Of a stretch of DNA of 64,000 nucleotides, positions 48,111-58,564 are shown piece by piece. The notes below the pieces were generated by a model that saw only the letters and a list, made by a program, of their open reading frames with translations, did no database searches and was not told the origin of the DNA. Numbering within the stretch: the first letter of the stretch is position 1; each line of letters opens with the position of its first letter. A program made the position numbers and the translations under genes. The DNA is from Alphaproteobacteria bacterium (GTDB lineage Bacteria; Pseudomonadota; Alphaproteobacteria; Puniceispirillales; UBA1172): the NCBI GenBank assembly GCA_016778985.1, contig JADHOM010000001.1:109613-173612 (forward strand), in the 5' to 3' direction.

Positions 48111-48527
48111 ATGACAACACAAACTACAGCTGACCTGCTCCGTTTACATAAATTGCGGCCAACACGCCAGCGTGTTGCTCTGGCAGCGCTGTTATTTGAT
48201 GGCGCCCCACGCCATGTCACGGCAGAAACATTGCATGGTCAAGTGAAAGATATGGGCATTACTTTATCTTTAGCGACGATTTATAACACCCTGCACCAAT
48301 TCACCAAGGTTGGATTGTTAAAAGAGATTAAGGGCATAGGTGATGCGACGTGGTTTGATACCAATATTGACCAGCACCATCATTTCTTTGATATCACCAA
48401 TGATCACTTGATTGACATACCGGCCTCATCTATCACTATTTCTAATTTGCCAGACTCACCCGAGGGTAAAGTGATTGAAGGTATTGATGTGATTGTGCGC
48501 TTATCTGACAAGCATTATTCCGAATAA
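48111..48527 (+). CDS. irr: Irr-type Fur-family transcription regulator
   Basis: The 138-residue protein has the Fur-type winged helix (LRPTRQRVALAALLFDGAPRHVTAETL, then LSLATIYNTLHQFTKVGLLKEI). The dimerisation region contains the histidine run DQHHHFFD (His89-91), used for haem or metal binding in Irr. It contains no cysteine at all, so it lacks the structural zinc cysteines of Fur and the N-terminal CP haem motif of Bradyrhizobium Irr. That combination and the position divergent from fabA favour Irr, the iron-response regulator of alphaproteobacteria that acts when haem is scarce. An Irr-box-like palindrome lies just downstream, before katG. Confidence 0.85.
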   Translation: MTTQTTADLLRLHKLRPTRQRVALAALLFDGAPRHVTAETLHGQVKDMGITLSLATIYNTLHQFTKVGLLKEIKGIGDATWFDTNIDQHHHFFDITNDHLIDIPASSITISNLPDSPEGKVIEGIDVIVRLSDKHYSE

Positions 48528-48536
48528 AGCAATTAA

Positions 48537-48570
48537 TTTAAAACCATTCTAAACTACTTGAATGTTTAGA
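48537..48570. promoter_or_regulatory. Irr-box (ICE)-like palindrome before katG
   Basis: TTTAAAA-CCA-TTCTAAA (48537-48553) is one mismatch away from a symmetric TTTAGAA-N3-TTCTAAA, the pattern I recall for Irr-binding iron control elements. A further half-site makes TCTAAAC-N9-GTTTAGA (48548-48554, 48564-48570), a perfect inverted repeat. It overlaps a possible katG -35 box (TTGAAT, 48558-48563). Confidence 0.58.
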
Positions 48571-48628
48571 TAGTCATATTAATATGTAAGATGTAACCTT
48601 AACAGATCCCCGCCTCTGATGGCGCTAA

Positions 48629-50776
<2,148 letters not shown>

Positions 50777-50799
50777 ACGGTAATATTATTTGACATGAT

Positions 50800-50836
50800 A
50801 TGGCGCATGCCTTTCTTGGTTTGCGCCATAATTTTT
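50800..50836. terminator. Terminator between convergent katG and SH3 gene
   Basis: ATGGCGCA (50800-50807) pairs with TGCGCCAT (50822-50829), followed by AATTTTT. The 14-base loop is long, but the stem is perfect. Confidence 0.7.
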
Positions 50837-50843
50837 GCCCAAA

Positions 50844-51374
50844 TTAAAACACTTCGTCGCTAAACACACCCCAGAGATAGCGTTTTTGTATCCAGCCTCT
50901 GATACGGCCTGACTCGATCCGGCACCAATCTGCCCCACAGACCATCAATTCAACAACGGCGCCTTTTTCAGCGAGCGCAATAACAGGCGATGAGGCGGCA
51001 TCTGACTGCATGACATTAACGCCGTTAGCGGTAATCATAGCCATGCGTTTTAATGATAAGGTCGATGAATGCATCCAGCCTCTCTCGCCATCAAGATCAA
51101 CGACTTCACGCCAGACATCAAACTCCCGAACAACACGCAGCGGCATGCCGTCTCTCTGATAGACATAAATGATGGGATATTTCATACCTGGACCAGTGCG
51201 CATATGCACTTTGTCCGATTTCAGCGTCATAAAACGCGGTAGTGGCTGCCCTGTGCCTTGGATTGTTACCCGCGCTTCATTTGCTTCTGCCATAGGAATA
51301 AATGCGCCTTGCGCCGGCATCAAAAGCCAGCATCCAACGATTAGACCAATAATCAAACGAGGATATAATGACAC
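50844..51374 (-). CDS. Exported SH3-domain protein
   Basis: The 176-residue protein has a signal peptide (LIIGLIVGCWLLMPAQGA) and two bacterial SH3-like units. The first is MTLKSDKVHMRTGPGMKYPIIYVYQRDGMPLRVVREFDVWREVVDLDGERGWMHSSTL (about 49-106). The second starts at ITANGVNVMQSDAASSPVIALAEKGAVVELMVCGADWCRIES. This is the alphaproteobacterial SH3-like family (DUF1058/SH3_4) thought to bind cell-wall material. The usual context, divergent from a D-2-hydroxyacid dehydrogenase gene, is kept here. The exact role is unknown. Two cysteines (VCGADWC) may form a disulphide. Confidence 0.87.
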   Translation of the reverse strand: MSLYPRLIIGLIVGCWLLMPAQGAFIPMAEANEARVTIQGTGQPLPRFMTLKSDKVHMRTGPGMKYPIIYVYQRDGMPLRVVREFDVWREVVDLDGERGWMHSSTLSLKRMAMITANGVNVMQSDAASSPVIALAEKGAVVELMVCGADWCRIESGRIRGWIQKRYLWGVFSDEVF

Positions 51375-51570
51375 AGTAAATCGGCCCTTTTACAAAATGA
51401 TGGCGTTAATAATGTGATAGTATTAAAATGAGCGACATTCAAGGGATAAGCGATCAGCTGCCAGCCCTAAAGTAACAGGCGCAGGTTAGCGATGATTATG
51501 TTTGAGGGCTTGTATCCCTTGGCTTCGGTGGTATGTTATGGCTATCAGCCATTAGATAGGGTTAAGGGTT

Positions 51571-52557
51571 ATGGCCAATAGAGATCAAATTGTTATATTA
51601 ACGCGCAAACTGCCTGATAGTGTCGAAACCCGTATGCGTGAGCTATTCAATGCCGAACTTAATCAGGCGGATACACCATTAACGCCAGAAGAGCTTAAGC
51701 AAGTTGTCGCCCGGGCGCATGTTCTGGTACCGACGGTCACAGATCGCATTGATAAGGACATCATCGAAGCAGCGGGTCCGCAGCTCAAATTAATTGCATC
51801 ATTTGGAACAGGTGTTGATCATATTGACCTGAAAGCCGCACGTAAGGCGGGGATTATTGTTACCAACACACCGGGTGTATTAACCGAGGATACGGCTGAT
51901 GTTGTTATGTCACTTATTTTGTCAGTGCCGCGCCGTCTTGCCGAAGGTGATGCGCTTGTCCGCAGTGGAAAATGGAATGGCTGGGCGCCAACAGGTATGC
52001 TTGGTCACCGCATTAATGGTAAGCGGCTTGGTATTATCGGGCTTGGCCGGATTGGTCAGGCGGTAGCCAGACGGGCTCGCGGCTTTGGTATGTCTATCCA
52101 TTATCATAACCGCCATCCTGTTCATCCAGAAATTGAACAAGAACTTGAAGCAACCTATTGGCAAGATATTGATCAAATGCTCTCACGCATGGATATTATC
52201 TCACTGAATTGCCCTTACACGCCGGAAACGCATCATTTATTATCGCGCGCACGATTGAGCAGAATGCCTAGTCATGCCTATCTGGTTAATGCGGCGCGTG
52301 GCGGAGTTGTGGATGAAACAGCTTTAACCGAATTACTCGAAAATGGTCAGATTGCCGGAGCTGGGCTTGATGTCTATGAACAAGAGCCGAATATCACCGC
52401 CGCTTTGCTCAAAATGCCTAATGTCGTGCTATTGCCGCATATTGGCTCTGCTACGATTGAGGGGCGGTTAAGCATGGGCGATAAGGTAATTATCAATATT
52501 CGCACCTTTATTGATGGACATTCGCCACCAGATCGCGTCATTGATGGTATGATTTAG
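51571..52557 (+). CDS. D-2-hydroxyacid dehydrogenase (glyoxylate reductase-like)
   Basis: The 328-residue protein is a D-isomer-specific NAD(P)H-dependent 2-hydroxyacid dehydrogenase. The cofactor motif is GLGRIGQAVARRARGFG (about 154-170). The catalytic set is Arg in NAARGGVVDE (about 240), Glu in LDVYEQEP (about 269) and His in LLPHIGSAT (about 287). The residue pair NRH after the second strand suggests preference for NADP(H). Alphaproteobacterial relatives are annotated as glyoxylate/hydroxypyruvate reductase; the substrate is unproven. The stop codon lies inside the first copy of a 16-bp tandem repeat. Confidence 0.9.
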   Translation: MANRDQIVILTRKLPDSVETRMRELFNAELNQADTPLTPEELKQVVARAHVLVPTVTDRIDKDIIEAAGPQLKLIASFGTGVDHIDLKAARKAGIIVTNTPGVLTEDTADVVMSLILSVPRRLAEGDALVRSGKWNGWAPTGMLGHRINGKRLGIIGLGRIGQAVARRARGFGMSIHYHNRHPVHPEIEQELEATYWQDIDQMLSRMDIISLNCPYTPETHHLLSRARLSRMPSHAYLVNAARGGVVDETALTELLENGQIAGAGLDVYEQEPNITAALLKMPNVVLLPHIGSATIEGRLSMGDKVIINIRTFIDGHSPPDRVIDGMI

Positions 52558-52590
52558 GGATGGTTTGATTTAGGGATGGTTTGATTTAGG
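52551..52590. repeat. 16-bp tandem repeat at the dehydrogenase stop codon
   Basis: GATTTAGGGATGGTTT at 52551-52566 and 52567-52582, with eight bases of a third copy. The first copy contains the TAG stop of the dehydrogenase gene. Confidence 0.9.
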
Positions 52591-52607
52591 TCGCATTTAA
52601 CACAGAT

Positions 52608-53378
52608 TTAGCCGTGGCAAACAACGCAATCAGGGCGTTTATTGACCGCGATCGTCTGCATATAATGATCAAGACCGTCATACATTAACATCTTGCCGCT
52701 CAGGTCATGGCCAAATACCATATCAGGGTAGAGGCATTGGCGCATCACTTCCATCGCCATCATAGCCCCTAAAATGCCAGTAATTGGGCCCAAAATACCA
52801 ACCTCCGAACAACGCGGTAAGTCACTGACACCGCTAATATCCGGGAACAGACATTCAAAACACGGAGCATCCTTATCAACGCCCGAACGAAAGCTGGCTA
52901 TCTGGCCTTCAAATCGGCTCGCCCCTGCAAAGACCATGGCCGCGCCATTATTATGGCAGGTCTGATTGATTAATCTCCGTGCTGCCGCTTGATCGGTGGC
53001 ATCGGCGACAATCATCCCCTTGTTGATCATCGCATCAGCATTGCCGTTATCCAGCCATGCATCTATGGCGGTGATGCTAACCGATGGATTAAGTCGTCTT
53101 GCCCATGCGGCGGCGGTGCTTGCTTTCGGCGCGCCGATATCATCAGTAGCAAAGCAAATCTGACGATTTAGGTTTGTTAAATCAACCGTATCGCCATCAA
53201 CAATCGTAATCTGACCAATCCCAGCCGCCACCATATATGCGAGCGCTGGTGCGCCAAGCCCGCCTGCCCCAACAAGCAGAACCTGTGAAGATTGCAACTG
53301 CTCCTGATGGGCGTCGGTCATATCCCGAAGAATTAACTGACGGGCATAGCGATAGAGATCATCATCATGTAATGCCAT
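52608..53378 (-). CDS. HesA/MoeB/ThiF-family E1-like adenylyltransferase
   Basis: The 256-residue protein carries the adenylation motif VLLVGAGGLGAPALAYMVAAGIGQITIVDGDTVDLTNLNRQI (about 34-74) and two zinc CXXC pairs (CFEC near 175 and CVVC at the C-terminus). The candidate catalytic cysteine lies in RCSEVGILGP. It has no rhodanese domain. Members activate the C-terminus of small sulphur carriers such as MoaD or ThiS. Which carrier is served here cannot be read from the sequence, as no carrier gene lies nearby. The start overlaps the dut stop by one base (TGATG) with GGGAG upstream, so it is in the coaBC-dut unit. Confidence 0.9.
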   Translation of the reverse strand: MALHDDDLYRYARQLILRDMTDAHQEQLQSSQVLLVGAGGLGAPALAYMVAAGIGQITIVDGDTVDLTNLNRQICFATDDIGAPKASTAAAWARRLNPSVSITAIDAWLDNGNADAMINKGMIVADATDQAAARRLINQTCHNNGAAMVFAGASRFEGQIASFRSGVDKDAPCFECLFPDISGVSDLPRCSEVGILGPITGILGAMMAMEVMRQCLYPDMVFGHDLSGKMLMYDGLDHYMQTIAVNKRPDCVVCHG

Positions 53379-53860
53379 CAGCTCCCCGCGTCTTTTGCAT
53401 CGCGGCTAGCAACGCCTGTTGAGCCAAAGCCGTCCTTGCCGCGTTCAGTGTTATCCAGATCATCGACCAGCGCAATATCAGCTTGGCAGACAGGAGCAAT
53501 AATCAACTGGGCGATCCGCATGCCGCGGCTAATGGTCATCGGCGCATTGCCCAGATTGATCAGAATAACCAAAACCTCACCCCGATAATCCGCATCAATA
53601 GTTCCGGGGGAATTGGCTACCGTCACGCCATGTTTTGCGGCGAGCCCTGATCTAGGCCTGAGCTGACCTTCAAACCCTGTTGGAATGGCCATGGCTAATC
53701 CGGTTGCGATGCTATGGCGTGCGCCGGGGTTTAGGATGATATCATCATCAATGGCGGCGGCTAAATCCAAGCCGGCAGCAGAGGCAGTTTGATAGGCTGG
53801 CAGAGGCAGGCCAGCATGATGAGCTAAGGGCATTAGTTTAAGCTCAGGCCGCGTTGTCAT
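53378..53860 (-). CDS. dut: dUTP diphosphatase
   Basis: Dut hydrolyses dUTP to dUMP, keeping uracil out of DNA and feeding thymidylate synthesis. The 160-residue trimeric enzyme has its five motifs: [32 protein letters not shown] (with the catalytic Asp), RIAQLIIAP and the C-terminal [10 protein letters not shown] arm. It overlaps coaBC by four bases (ATGA) at its start and the ThiF-like gene by one at its end. The coaBC-dut pair is widely conserved. Confidence 0.97.
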   Translation of the reverse strand: MTTRPELKLMPLAHHAGLPLPAYQTASAAGLDLAAAIDDDIILNPGARHSIATGLAMAIPTGFEGQLRPRSGLAAKHGVTVANSPGTIDADYRGEVLVILINLGNAPMTISRGMRIAQLIIAPVCQADIALVDDLDNTERGKDGFGSTGVASRDAKDAGS

Positions 53861-55371
53861 GCTGAAATCTCCTTAGCTATGCGGCTGACAAGCTGATCGG
53901 CGAGATCATGTTTTGACATTTCTGACCATGGTTCAACACCATTTTCTGTGACCAGATGCACCATATTAAAATCACTTCCGAAAACCGGTTGCTCATCTTG
54001 CCCGACATCATTTGCCAAAATCCAGTCAGCTTTTTTGCGAAGCCGCTTGGCTATCGCATAATTGACCACATCATCGGTTTCAGCAGCAAAGCCTATGACC
54101 AATCGTGGCCGCATTTTATGATCAGCAATCGTCGCCAAAATATCAGGATTTTGCTGTAAGAATAGCTGTGGGGCATCACCAGTATCGGATTTTTTAATTT
54201 TATGGGCAGCAGAATTGGCACCAGAATTGGCACCAGAATTGACACCAGAATTAACAACAGAAAAATCACCAACGGCGGCGGCGCAAATAGCAATATCCAC
54301 AGGCATGGCGGCAAGTGATGCGGTCAGCATATCTTGGGCTGTTTCCACTGCCACAACATGTACGCCTGCCGGTGGTGGGATATCAACAGGGCCTGAAATG
54401 AGGGTCACTTTAGCGCCTTGCCGCGCGAGGGCGGCGGCAATCGCATGACCTTGCTTGCCTGATGAGCGATTGGCAATATAGCGAACCCGATCAATAGGTT
54501 CATGCGTCGGCCCCGATGTGACCAATGCCGTCTTGCCGTTTAATCTGCCGTTTCCGGGTAAAATACGGCTAATCGCATTAATAATCTGCGGTATTTCTGC
54601 TAGTCGTCCGGCGCCATCCTCGCCACATGCCATATCGCCGCTATCAGGGCCAACAAAGCTAACCCCTCTGATTTTCAACTGGCGCTGATTAGCTTGGGTC
54701 GCCGGATGCGCCCACATAAAGGGGTTCATAGCGGGCGCAATTAATGTGGGCGCGTCAGTGGCTAGCAGAACCGTGGTCGCCAGATCATCGGCAAAGCCAT
54801 AGGCCATTTTTGCCATGATATTTGCTGTTGCGGGGGCAATGACAATGGCATCAGCCTCTCGCGCTAGTCGGATATGCCCCATTTCGGCTTCGTCTGTTAG
54901 CGAAAATAGCTCTGTATAGGTGGTCTCACCGCTTAATGCTGAAACCGATAATGGGGTGATGAACTGCTCGGCTGATGCTGTCATGATGCAGCGGATGTGC
55001 CAGCCTTTGTCTTTTATTCGGCGGATAAGCTCAAGCGATTTATAGGCAGCGATACCGCCACTAATGATCAATAAAATGCGCGGAGATTGCGGGATAGAAA
55101 CGGTGGCCAAGCCGGTGGCCGGGCTGATGGAAGGGCTGACGGTACTATTGCTTGATGCAATTGGATTGGCCTGGCCTGATGGCTCAACACTCAATGTTTC
55201 TGGGTCAACGGTGATGCCGCGGGCTTTTAACGCTTGCCAGATGCGGATGCGGGCATATTCAGGAAACTGGCCACGCGCGCGATAGTTGCTGACAGCGCTT
55301 GGGCCAACACCTAAGAGGGTTTGTACCTGTGCTGCGCCGCCTAAAGCTTCAATAATGGCGTCCATGTCCAT
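53857..55371 (-). CDS. coaBC: Bifunctional CoaBC with fused N-terminal helix-turn-helix domain
   Basis: CoaBC joins cysteine to phosphopantothenate (CoaB) and decarboxylates the product (CoaC) in CoA synthesis. The CoaC half (about 97-275) keeps His166 (EMGHIRLA), PAMNPFMW with Asn216 and Cys249 (GDMACGEDG). The CoaB half (about 280-504) has [22 protein letters not shown] and KIKK (391-394). Residues 1-60 are unusual: [32 protein letters not shown] is a Cro/YdaS-like helix-turn-helix. A Ser/Pro linker (61-96) joins it to CoaC. The frame is continuous, and AAGGAA precedes the ATG at 55371. The protein has 504 residues, against about 400 in E. coli. Residues 374-388 are an NSG(V/A) repeat inserted before KIKK. 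It leads coaBC-dut-thiF-like. Confidence 0.93.
   Translation of the reverse strand: MDMDAIIEALGGAAQVQTLLGVGPSAVSNYRARGQFPEYARIRIWQALKARGITVDPETLSVEPSGQANPIASSNSTVSPSISPATGLATVSIPQSPRILLIISGGIAAYKSLELIRRIKDKGWHIRCIMTASAEQFITPLSVSALSGETTYTELFSLTDEAEMGHIRLAREADAIVIAPATANIMAKMAYGFADDLATTVLLATDAPTLIAPAMNPFMWAHPATQANQRQLKIRGVSFVGPDSGDMACGEDGAGRLAEIPQIINAISRILPGNGRLNGKTALVTSGPTHEPIDRVRYIANRSSGKQGHAIAAALARQGAKVTLISGPVDIPPPAGVHVVAVETAQDMLTASLAAMPVDIAICAAAVGDFSVVNSGVNSGANSGANSAAHKIKKSDTGDAPQLFLQQNPDILATIADHKMRPRLVIGFAAETDDVVNYAIAKRLRKKADWILANDVGQDEQPVFGSDFNMVHLVTENGVEPWSEMSKHDLADQLVSRIAKEISA
54208..54258. repeat. 12-bp in-frame repeats inside coaBC
   Basis: About four copies of a CAGAATTGGCAC-type unit encode [16 protein letters not shown] (residues 374-388), an inserted loop in the CoaB domain. 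Confidence 0.85.
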
Positions 55372-55389
55372 GATAATAAATTCCTTTAC

Positions 55390-55404
55390 TTCACATCTTG
55401 TGAA
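55390..55404. promoter_or_regulatory. Palindromic operator candidate 1 of coaBC
   Basis: TTCACA-TCT-TGTGAA is a perfect inverted repeat. It covers the expected transcription start of the coaBC promoter. Confidence 0.62.
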
Positions 55405-55407
55405 TTA

Positions 55408-55436
55408 ATAATAATTAATATTTCACAAAATGTAAA
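55408..55436 (-). promoter_or_regulatory. Sigma-70-type promoter of coaBC
   Basis: On the minus strand, TTTACA (55436-55431) and TATTAT (55413-55408) are exactly 17 bases apart, each five of six to consensus. Transcription should start near 55401. Confidence 0.68.
55422..55436. promoter_or_regulatory. Palindromic operator candidate 2 of coaBC
   Basis: TTCACA-AAA-TGTAAA differs from candidate 1 by one base in the arms and overlaps the -35 box. The centres of the two sites are 32 bases apart, about three helical turns. Confidence 0.6.
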
Positions 55437-55437
55437 G

Positions 55438-56886
55438 TTATGCAGCATTATTTTGATCTTTATCATGATCAAGACAATGATCTTGCCACATGCTAAGCAA
55501 AACACGATCGCTAGCATGATCACATTCCATCAAAACAGGCATTAGCGGTGCCAGCGAGCGGTCCATATCCTGCATCAAACACTCCATAAACCGGTTGATG
55601 AGTGATGACTGAGGTGATTTTGGCGTATCTGCCGAGTGATGCGCCGTGCCTGTCACCGAATTGAGATCATGGACAAGCCCGTCAAGCATAAGCAGCGTTT
55701 TATGCAAAATTGGCCAAGAGGGAGCAATCTGAATATTAAACTGTCTAGCGATATTAAAAATAGTCTTAATCTGAGCAAAGACATCATCGCCTGTGCCATC
55801 GGCTCTGCTATCATTTATACTAGTTGCAAAAGCCTGCTCAATAGCAGCAGTTAATGCGCTGATATCTGTCCGGCTAGGGATAAAACCAGCCTGTTGATGC
55901 AAATGAATAAGCAGTGCCGTGTTGCGATAGCGCATGGCGATCAAGACAGCGAGCAGAAATTGCCGATCACTAGGATCAAGCTGTCCGATGAGACCGAAAT
56001 CAAGAAAAACAATCTGACCATTGGGGTTAATCATGATATTGCCTGCATGCGGATCACCATGAAACCAGCCATCGATAAATATATGCTGAAAATAGAGTGC
56101 TGTGAGCTGATCAATAATCATAGCCGGGTCAACACCGCCAGCCATCAGTTGCGCCTTATCTGTGATCTGAAAGCCGTCATGATAGCGCATCACTAGCATG
56201 TCATGATAGGTAAATTGCCAGTACAATTTGGGCGTCACAATATGAGGCAAATGCTGTGTCTGTTTCGAAAATCGCGCCATATGATAGGCTTCAACGCGCA
56301 AATCACATTCTTTATCAATCACCCTGCCGCATTGTTCTAACACATCATCTAATTGAATGATCTGCGATTGCGGCAACAGCCATTGGCAACACCGATAGGC
56401 AAGTTTGATGAGCCGCAGATCAGCAAGCAGGCGTGACTTAATATTAGGCCGCAGAAGCTTAATTGCTAGATCATCACCGCCGTCAGTTTGCCCCCGATAA
56501 ACAACCGCAACAGAGCCAGCGGCAATTGGATGCGGCATAATATTAAGATGATGCTCCGCCGATATCTGAGCCAGCCGCCCTGCCATCAGCTTTGGGTTTA
56601 AGGGGGCAACGTCATCATGAAGAGACGCCAGACGATTAGCCATGCCAGCGCCGATAATATCTGACCGCATGGCTAGAGTTTGCCCCAATTTCACAAAGCC
56701 CGGGCCAAGCTGATTGAGGCGCTCTGGCAGCTCTGACAGGACGTTTTGTCGGCGCCATGATGAGACCAAATCAAGAAAACGTAAGCAGAAGAAAAGCATA
56801 CGCCATTGCCGAAGTCTTCGGGCAATCACGCCAGCAATGCCGCAGCGTAAGGAAAACCCGAACAGCAAGAGCAAACGCCAAACCAT
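55438..56886 (-). CDS. ubiB: UbiB-family atypical kinase (ubiquinone biosynthesis)
   Basis: UbiB/ADCK proteins have an atypical kinase fold and support ubiquinone synthesis, probably by ATP-driven lipid handling. The 482-residue protein has the KxGQ signature in GFVKLGQTLAMRSDII, an Ala-rich nucleotide loop in AAGSVAVVYRGQ, the lysine in DLAIKLLRP, and DGWFHGDPHAGNIM followed by IVFLDFGLIGQL (catalytic Asp and metal DFG). The C-terminus lacks a clear pair of membrane helices. The ATG at 56886 overlaps the ubiE stop (TAATG); an in-frame ATG at 56907 lies inside ubiE and is less likely. Confidence 0.94.
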   Translation of the reverse strand: MVWRLLLLFGFSLRCGIAGVIARRLRQWRMLFFCLRFLDLVSSWRRQNVLSELPERLNQLGPGFVKLGQTLAMRSDIIGAGMANRLASLHDDVAPLNPKLMAGRLAQISAEHHLNIMPHPIAAGSVAVVYRGQTDGGDDLAIKLLRPNIKSRLLADLRLIKLAYRCCQWLLPQSQIIQLDDVLEQCGRVIDKECDLRVEAYHMARFSKQTQHLPHIVTPKLYWQFTYHDMLVMRYHDGFQITDKAQLMAGGVDPAMIIDQLTALYFQHIFIDGWFHGDPHAGNIMINPNGQIVFLDFGLIGQLDPSDRQFLLAVLIAMRYRNTALLIHLHQQAGFIPSRTDISALTAAIEQAFATSINDSRADGTGDDVFAQIKTIFNIARQFNIQIAPSWPILHKTLLMLDGLVHDLNSVTGTAHHSADTPKSPQSSLINRFMECLMQDMDRSLAPLMPVLMECDHASDRVLLSMWQDHCLDHDKDQNNAA

Positions 56887-57659
56887 TAACCCGCTTTCCA
56901 TCCGCAATGGATTGCAGCAATGCCGCCACTTAAATCGCGATGCCGAACCCGCGCAAATCCAGCCATGCCCATCATAGCGGCAAGGGTTTCTTGATCAGGG
57001 AAACGCTTGATCGATTCCACCAGATAGCGATAAGAGGCTGCGTCCCTGGCGATTAATGCCCCCATGCCGGGCAGCATCTCTGACCACAGTGAATACATGG
57101 CCGATAACGGCCGACTGCGGACATGACTAAACTCAAGACAATAGAACCGGCCACCAGGTTTGAGGATACGCAACGCCTGCCGAAGCGCCGCATCACGATC
57201 AGTGACATTGCGTAAGCCAAAGGAAATGGTCACAACATCAGCCGACTGATCAGCCAGGGGCAAGGCACTAGCATCACCAGCCACCCATTGCAGGGCATGT
57301 CCATATAGGTGCAGATCAGGCCGCTCATGACCTGCCATCATCATATCTGTGTTAATATCACAGATCAGCGCAGCCTTACCGCCACGCTTGAGAAAGCGGC
57401 AGGCAATATCGCCAGTGCCGCCAGCGAGATCAATCAGTTGATGATCAGGCGCAGGCGCAATCATATTCATTAACTGATCTTTCCAAACGCGATGAATACC
57501 AAGGCTCATCACATCATTCATGATATCATAAGATGAAGCAACAGAGCGGAAAACGTCATTAACACGTTGCTGTTTGGTAGATGCTGGAATAATCTGATCA
57601 CCAAAATCAACAAGATCGCTAAGATTGTTGTCGGTATCATGTGTCGTCGATTTAGTCAT
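56886..57659 (-). CDS. ubiE: Demethylmenaquinone/2-methoxy-6-polyprenylbenzoquinol methyltransferase UbiE
   Basis: UbiE is the S-adenosylmethionine-dependent C-methyltransferase of ubiquinone synthesis. The 257-residue protein shows VFRSVASSYDIMNDVMSLGIHRVWKDQL, the cofactor motif LIDLAGGTGDIACRFL (about 74-89), VTISFGLRNVTDRDAALRQALRILKPGGRFYCLEFS and the C-terminal RHRDLSGGIAAIHCGWK signature. It is coupled to ubiB and divergent from mutM with only 41 bases between the start codons, the usual alphaproteobacterial mutM/ubiE-ubiB layout. Confidence 0.97.
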   Translation of the reverse strand: MTKSTTHDTDNNLSDLVDFGDQIIPASTKQQRVNDVFRSVASSYDIMNDVMSLGIHRVWKDQLMNMIAPAPDHQLIDLAGGTGDIACRFLKRGGKAALICDINTDMMMAGHERPDLHLYGHALQWVAGDASALPLADQSADVVTISFGLRNVTDRDAALRQALRILKPGGRFYCLEFSHVRSRPLSAMYSLWSEMLPGMGALIARDAASYRYLVESIKRFPDQETLAAMMGMAGFARVRHRDLSGGIAAIHCGWKAG

Positions 57660-57700
57660 AATCTACCATATATCATGTGCCGTAGATAAAGGAAGCCATA

Positions 57701-58549
57701 ATGCCAGAATTACCTGAAGTAGAAACCGTAAAATCGGCACTTGATATAAGCCTTAAAGGCAAGGTGATACATCAGGTAAAAACCTCAGGCAAGTTAATGC
57801 GCTGGCCGATCCCATCAGATATTGGGGAAGTGATAACAGGTGCCATTGTCACCAGCTGCCATAGGCGAGCAAAATATATCCTCATCAATATGGTAAAGCG
57901 GCAACAGGAACTAACGCTGCTAGTGCATCTTGGCATGTCAGGTTCAGTCCGGATTTATCCTGCTAAAATGGCGGCAATAGCGGCTAAAACCCATGATCAT
58001 CTGATCATAGAAGCGGCTCAGGACAACCACCTGATCACCGCCGTCCTCAATGATCCCCGCAGATTTGGCGGAGTCGCTTTAATGCCAAGCAATACGGTCG
58101 AGCAGCATCCTCTAGTAAAGCACCTTGGCCCTGAACCATTGGGCAATAGATGGAATGCCGATGCCTTTCATAATGAGTTAAAGCGGCGCAAAGCCCCAAT
58201 AAAAGCGGTGCTTCTTGATCAGCATGTAGTGGCAGGGATTGGCAATATCTATGCCTCAGAAGCTCTCTATTTAGCTGGCATCGCACCCAAACGGGCGGCG
58301 CATCGGATCAGCAAAGCCAAAGCGGAAATGTTAACCCAGGCTGTCCGCCAAGTGCTGACACAAGCGATCGAAGCTGGCGGAACTAGCCTGCGTGATCATG
58401 TGCAACCGGGAGGTGAGATCGGCTATTTTGCCCAACAATTGCGTGTTTATGGCCGTCAAGGTGCGCCATGCCATGACTGCGGCAAACCCATAAAAATGAT
58501 AAGACAGTCAGGCCGTGCGAGTTTTTATTGCCCTCAATGCCAACGATAA
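57701..58549 (+). CDS. mutM: Formamidopyrimidine-DNA glycosylase MutM
   Basis: MutM removes 8-oxoguanine and ring-opened purines and cuts the abasic site. The catalytic N-terminus is PELPEVETV (Pro2, Glu3), and LLVHLGMSGSVRIY contains the lysine-region strand. The middle helix-two-turn-helix motif lies in VLLDQHVVAGIGNIYASEALYLAGI. The C-terminal zinc finger is intact as C-X2-C-X16-C-X2-C (CHDC and CPQC, about 260-281). It has 282 residues. Downstream genes are a small exported protein and rpsT. Confidence 0.97.
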   Translation: MPELPEVETVKSALDISLKGKVIHQVKTSGKLMRWPIPSDIGEVITGAIVTSCHRRAKYILINMVKRQQELTLLVHLGMSGSVRIYPAKMAAIAAKTHDHLIIEAAQDNHLITAVLNDPRRFGGVALMPSNTVEQHPLVKHLGPEPLGNRWNADAFHNELKRRKAPIKAVLLDQHVVAGIGNIYASEALYLAGIAPKRAAHRISKAKAEMLTQAVRQVLTQAIEAGGTSLRDHVQPGGEIGYFAQQLRVYGRQGAPCHDCGKPIKMIRQSGRASFYCPQCQR

Positions 58550-58564
58550 GGTAAAACAATAGAC

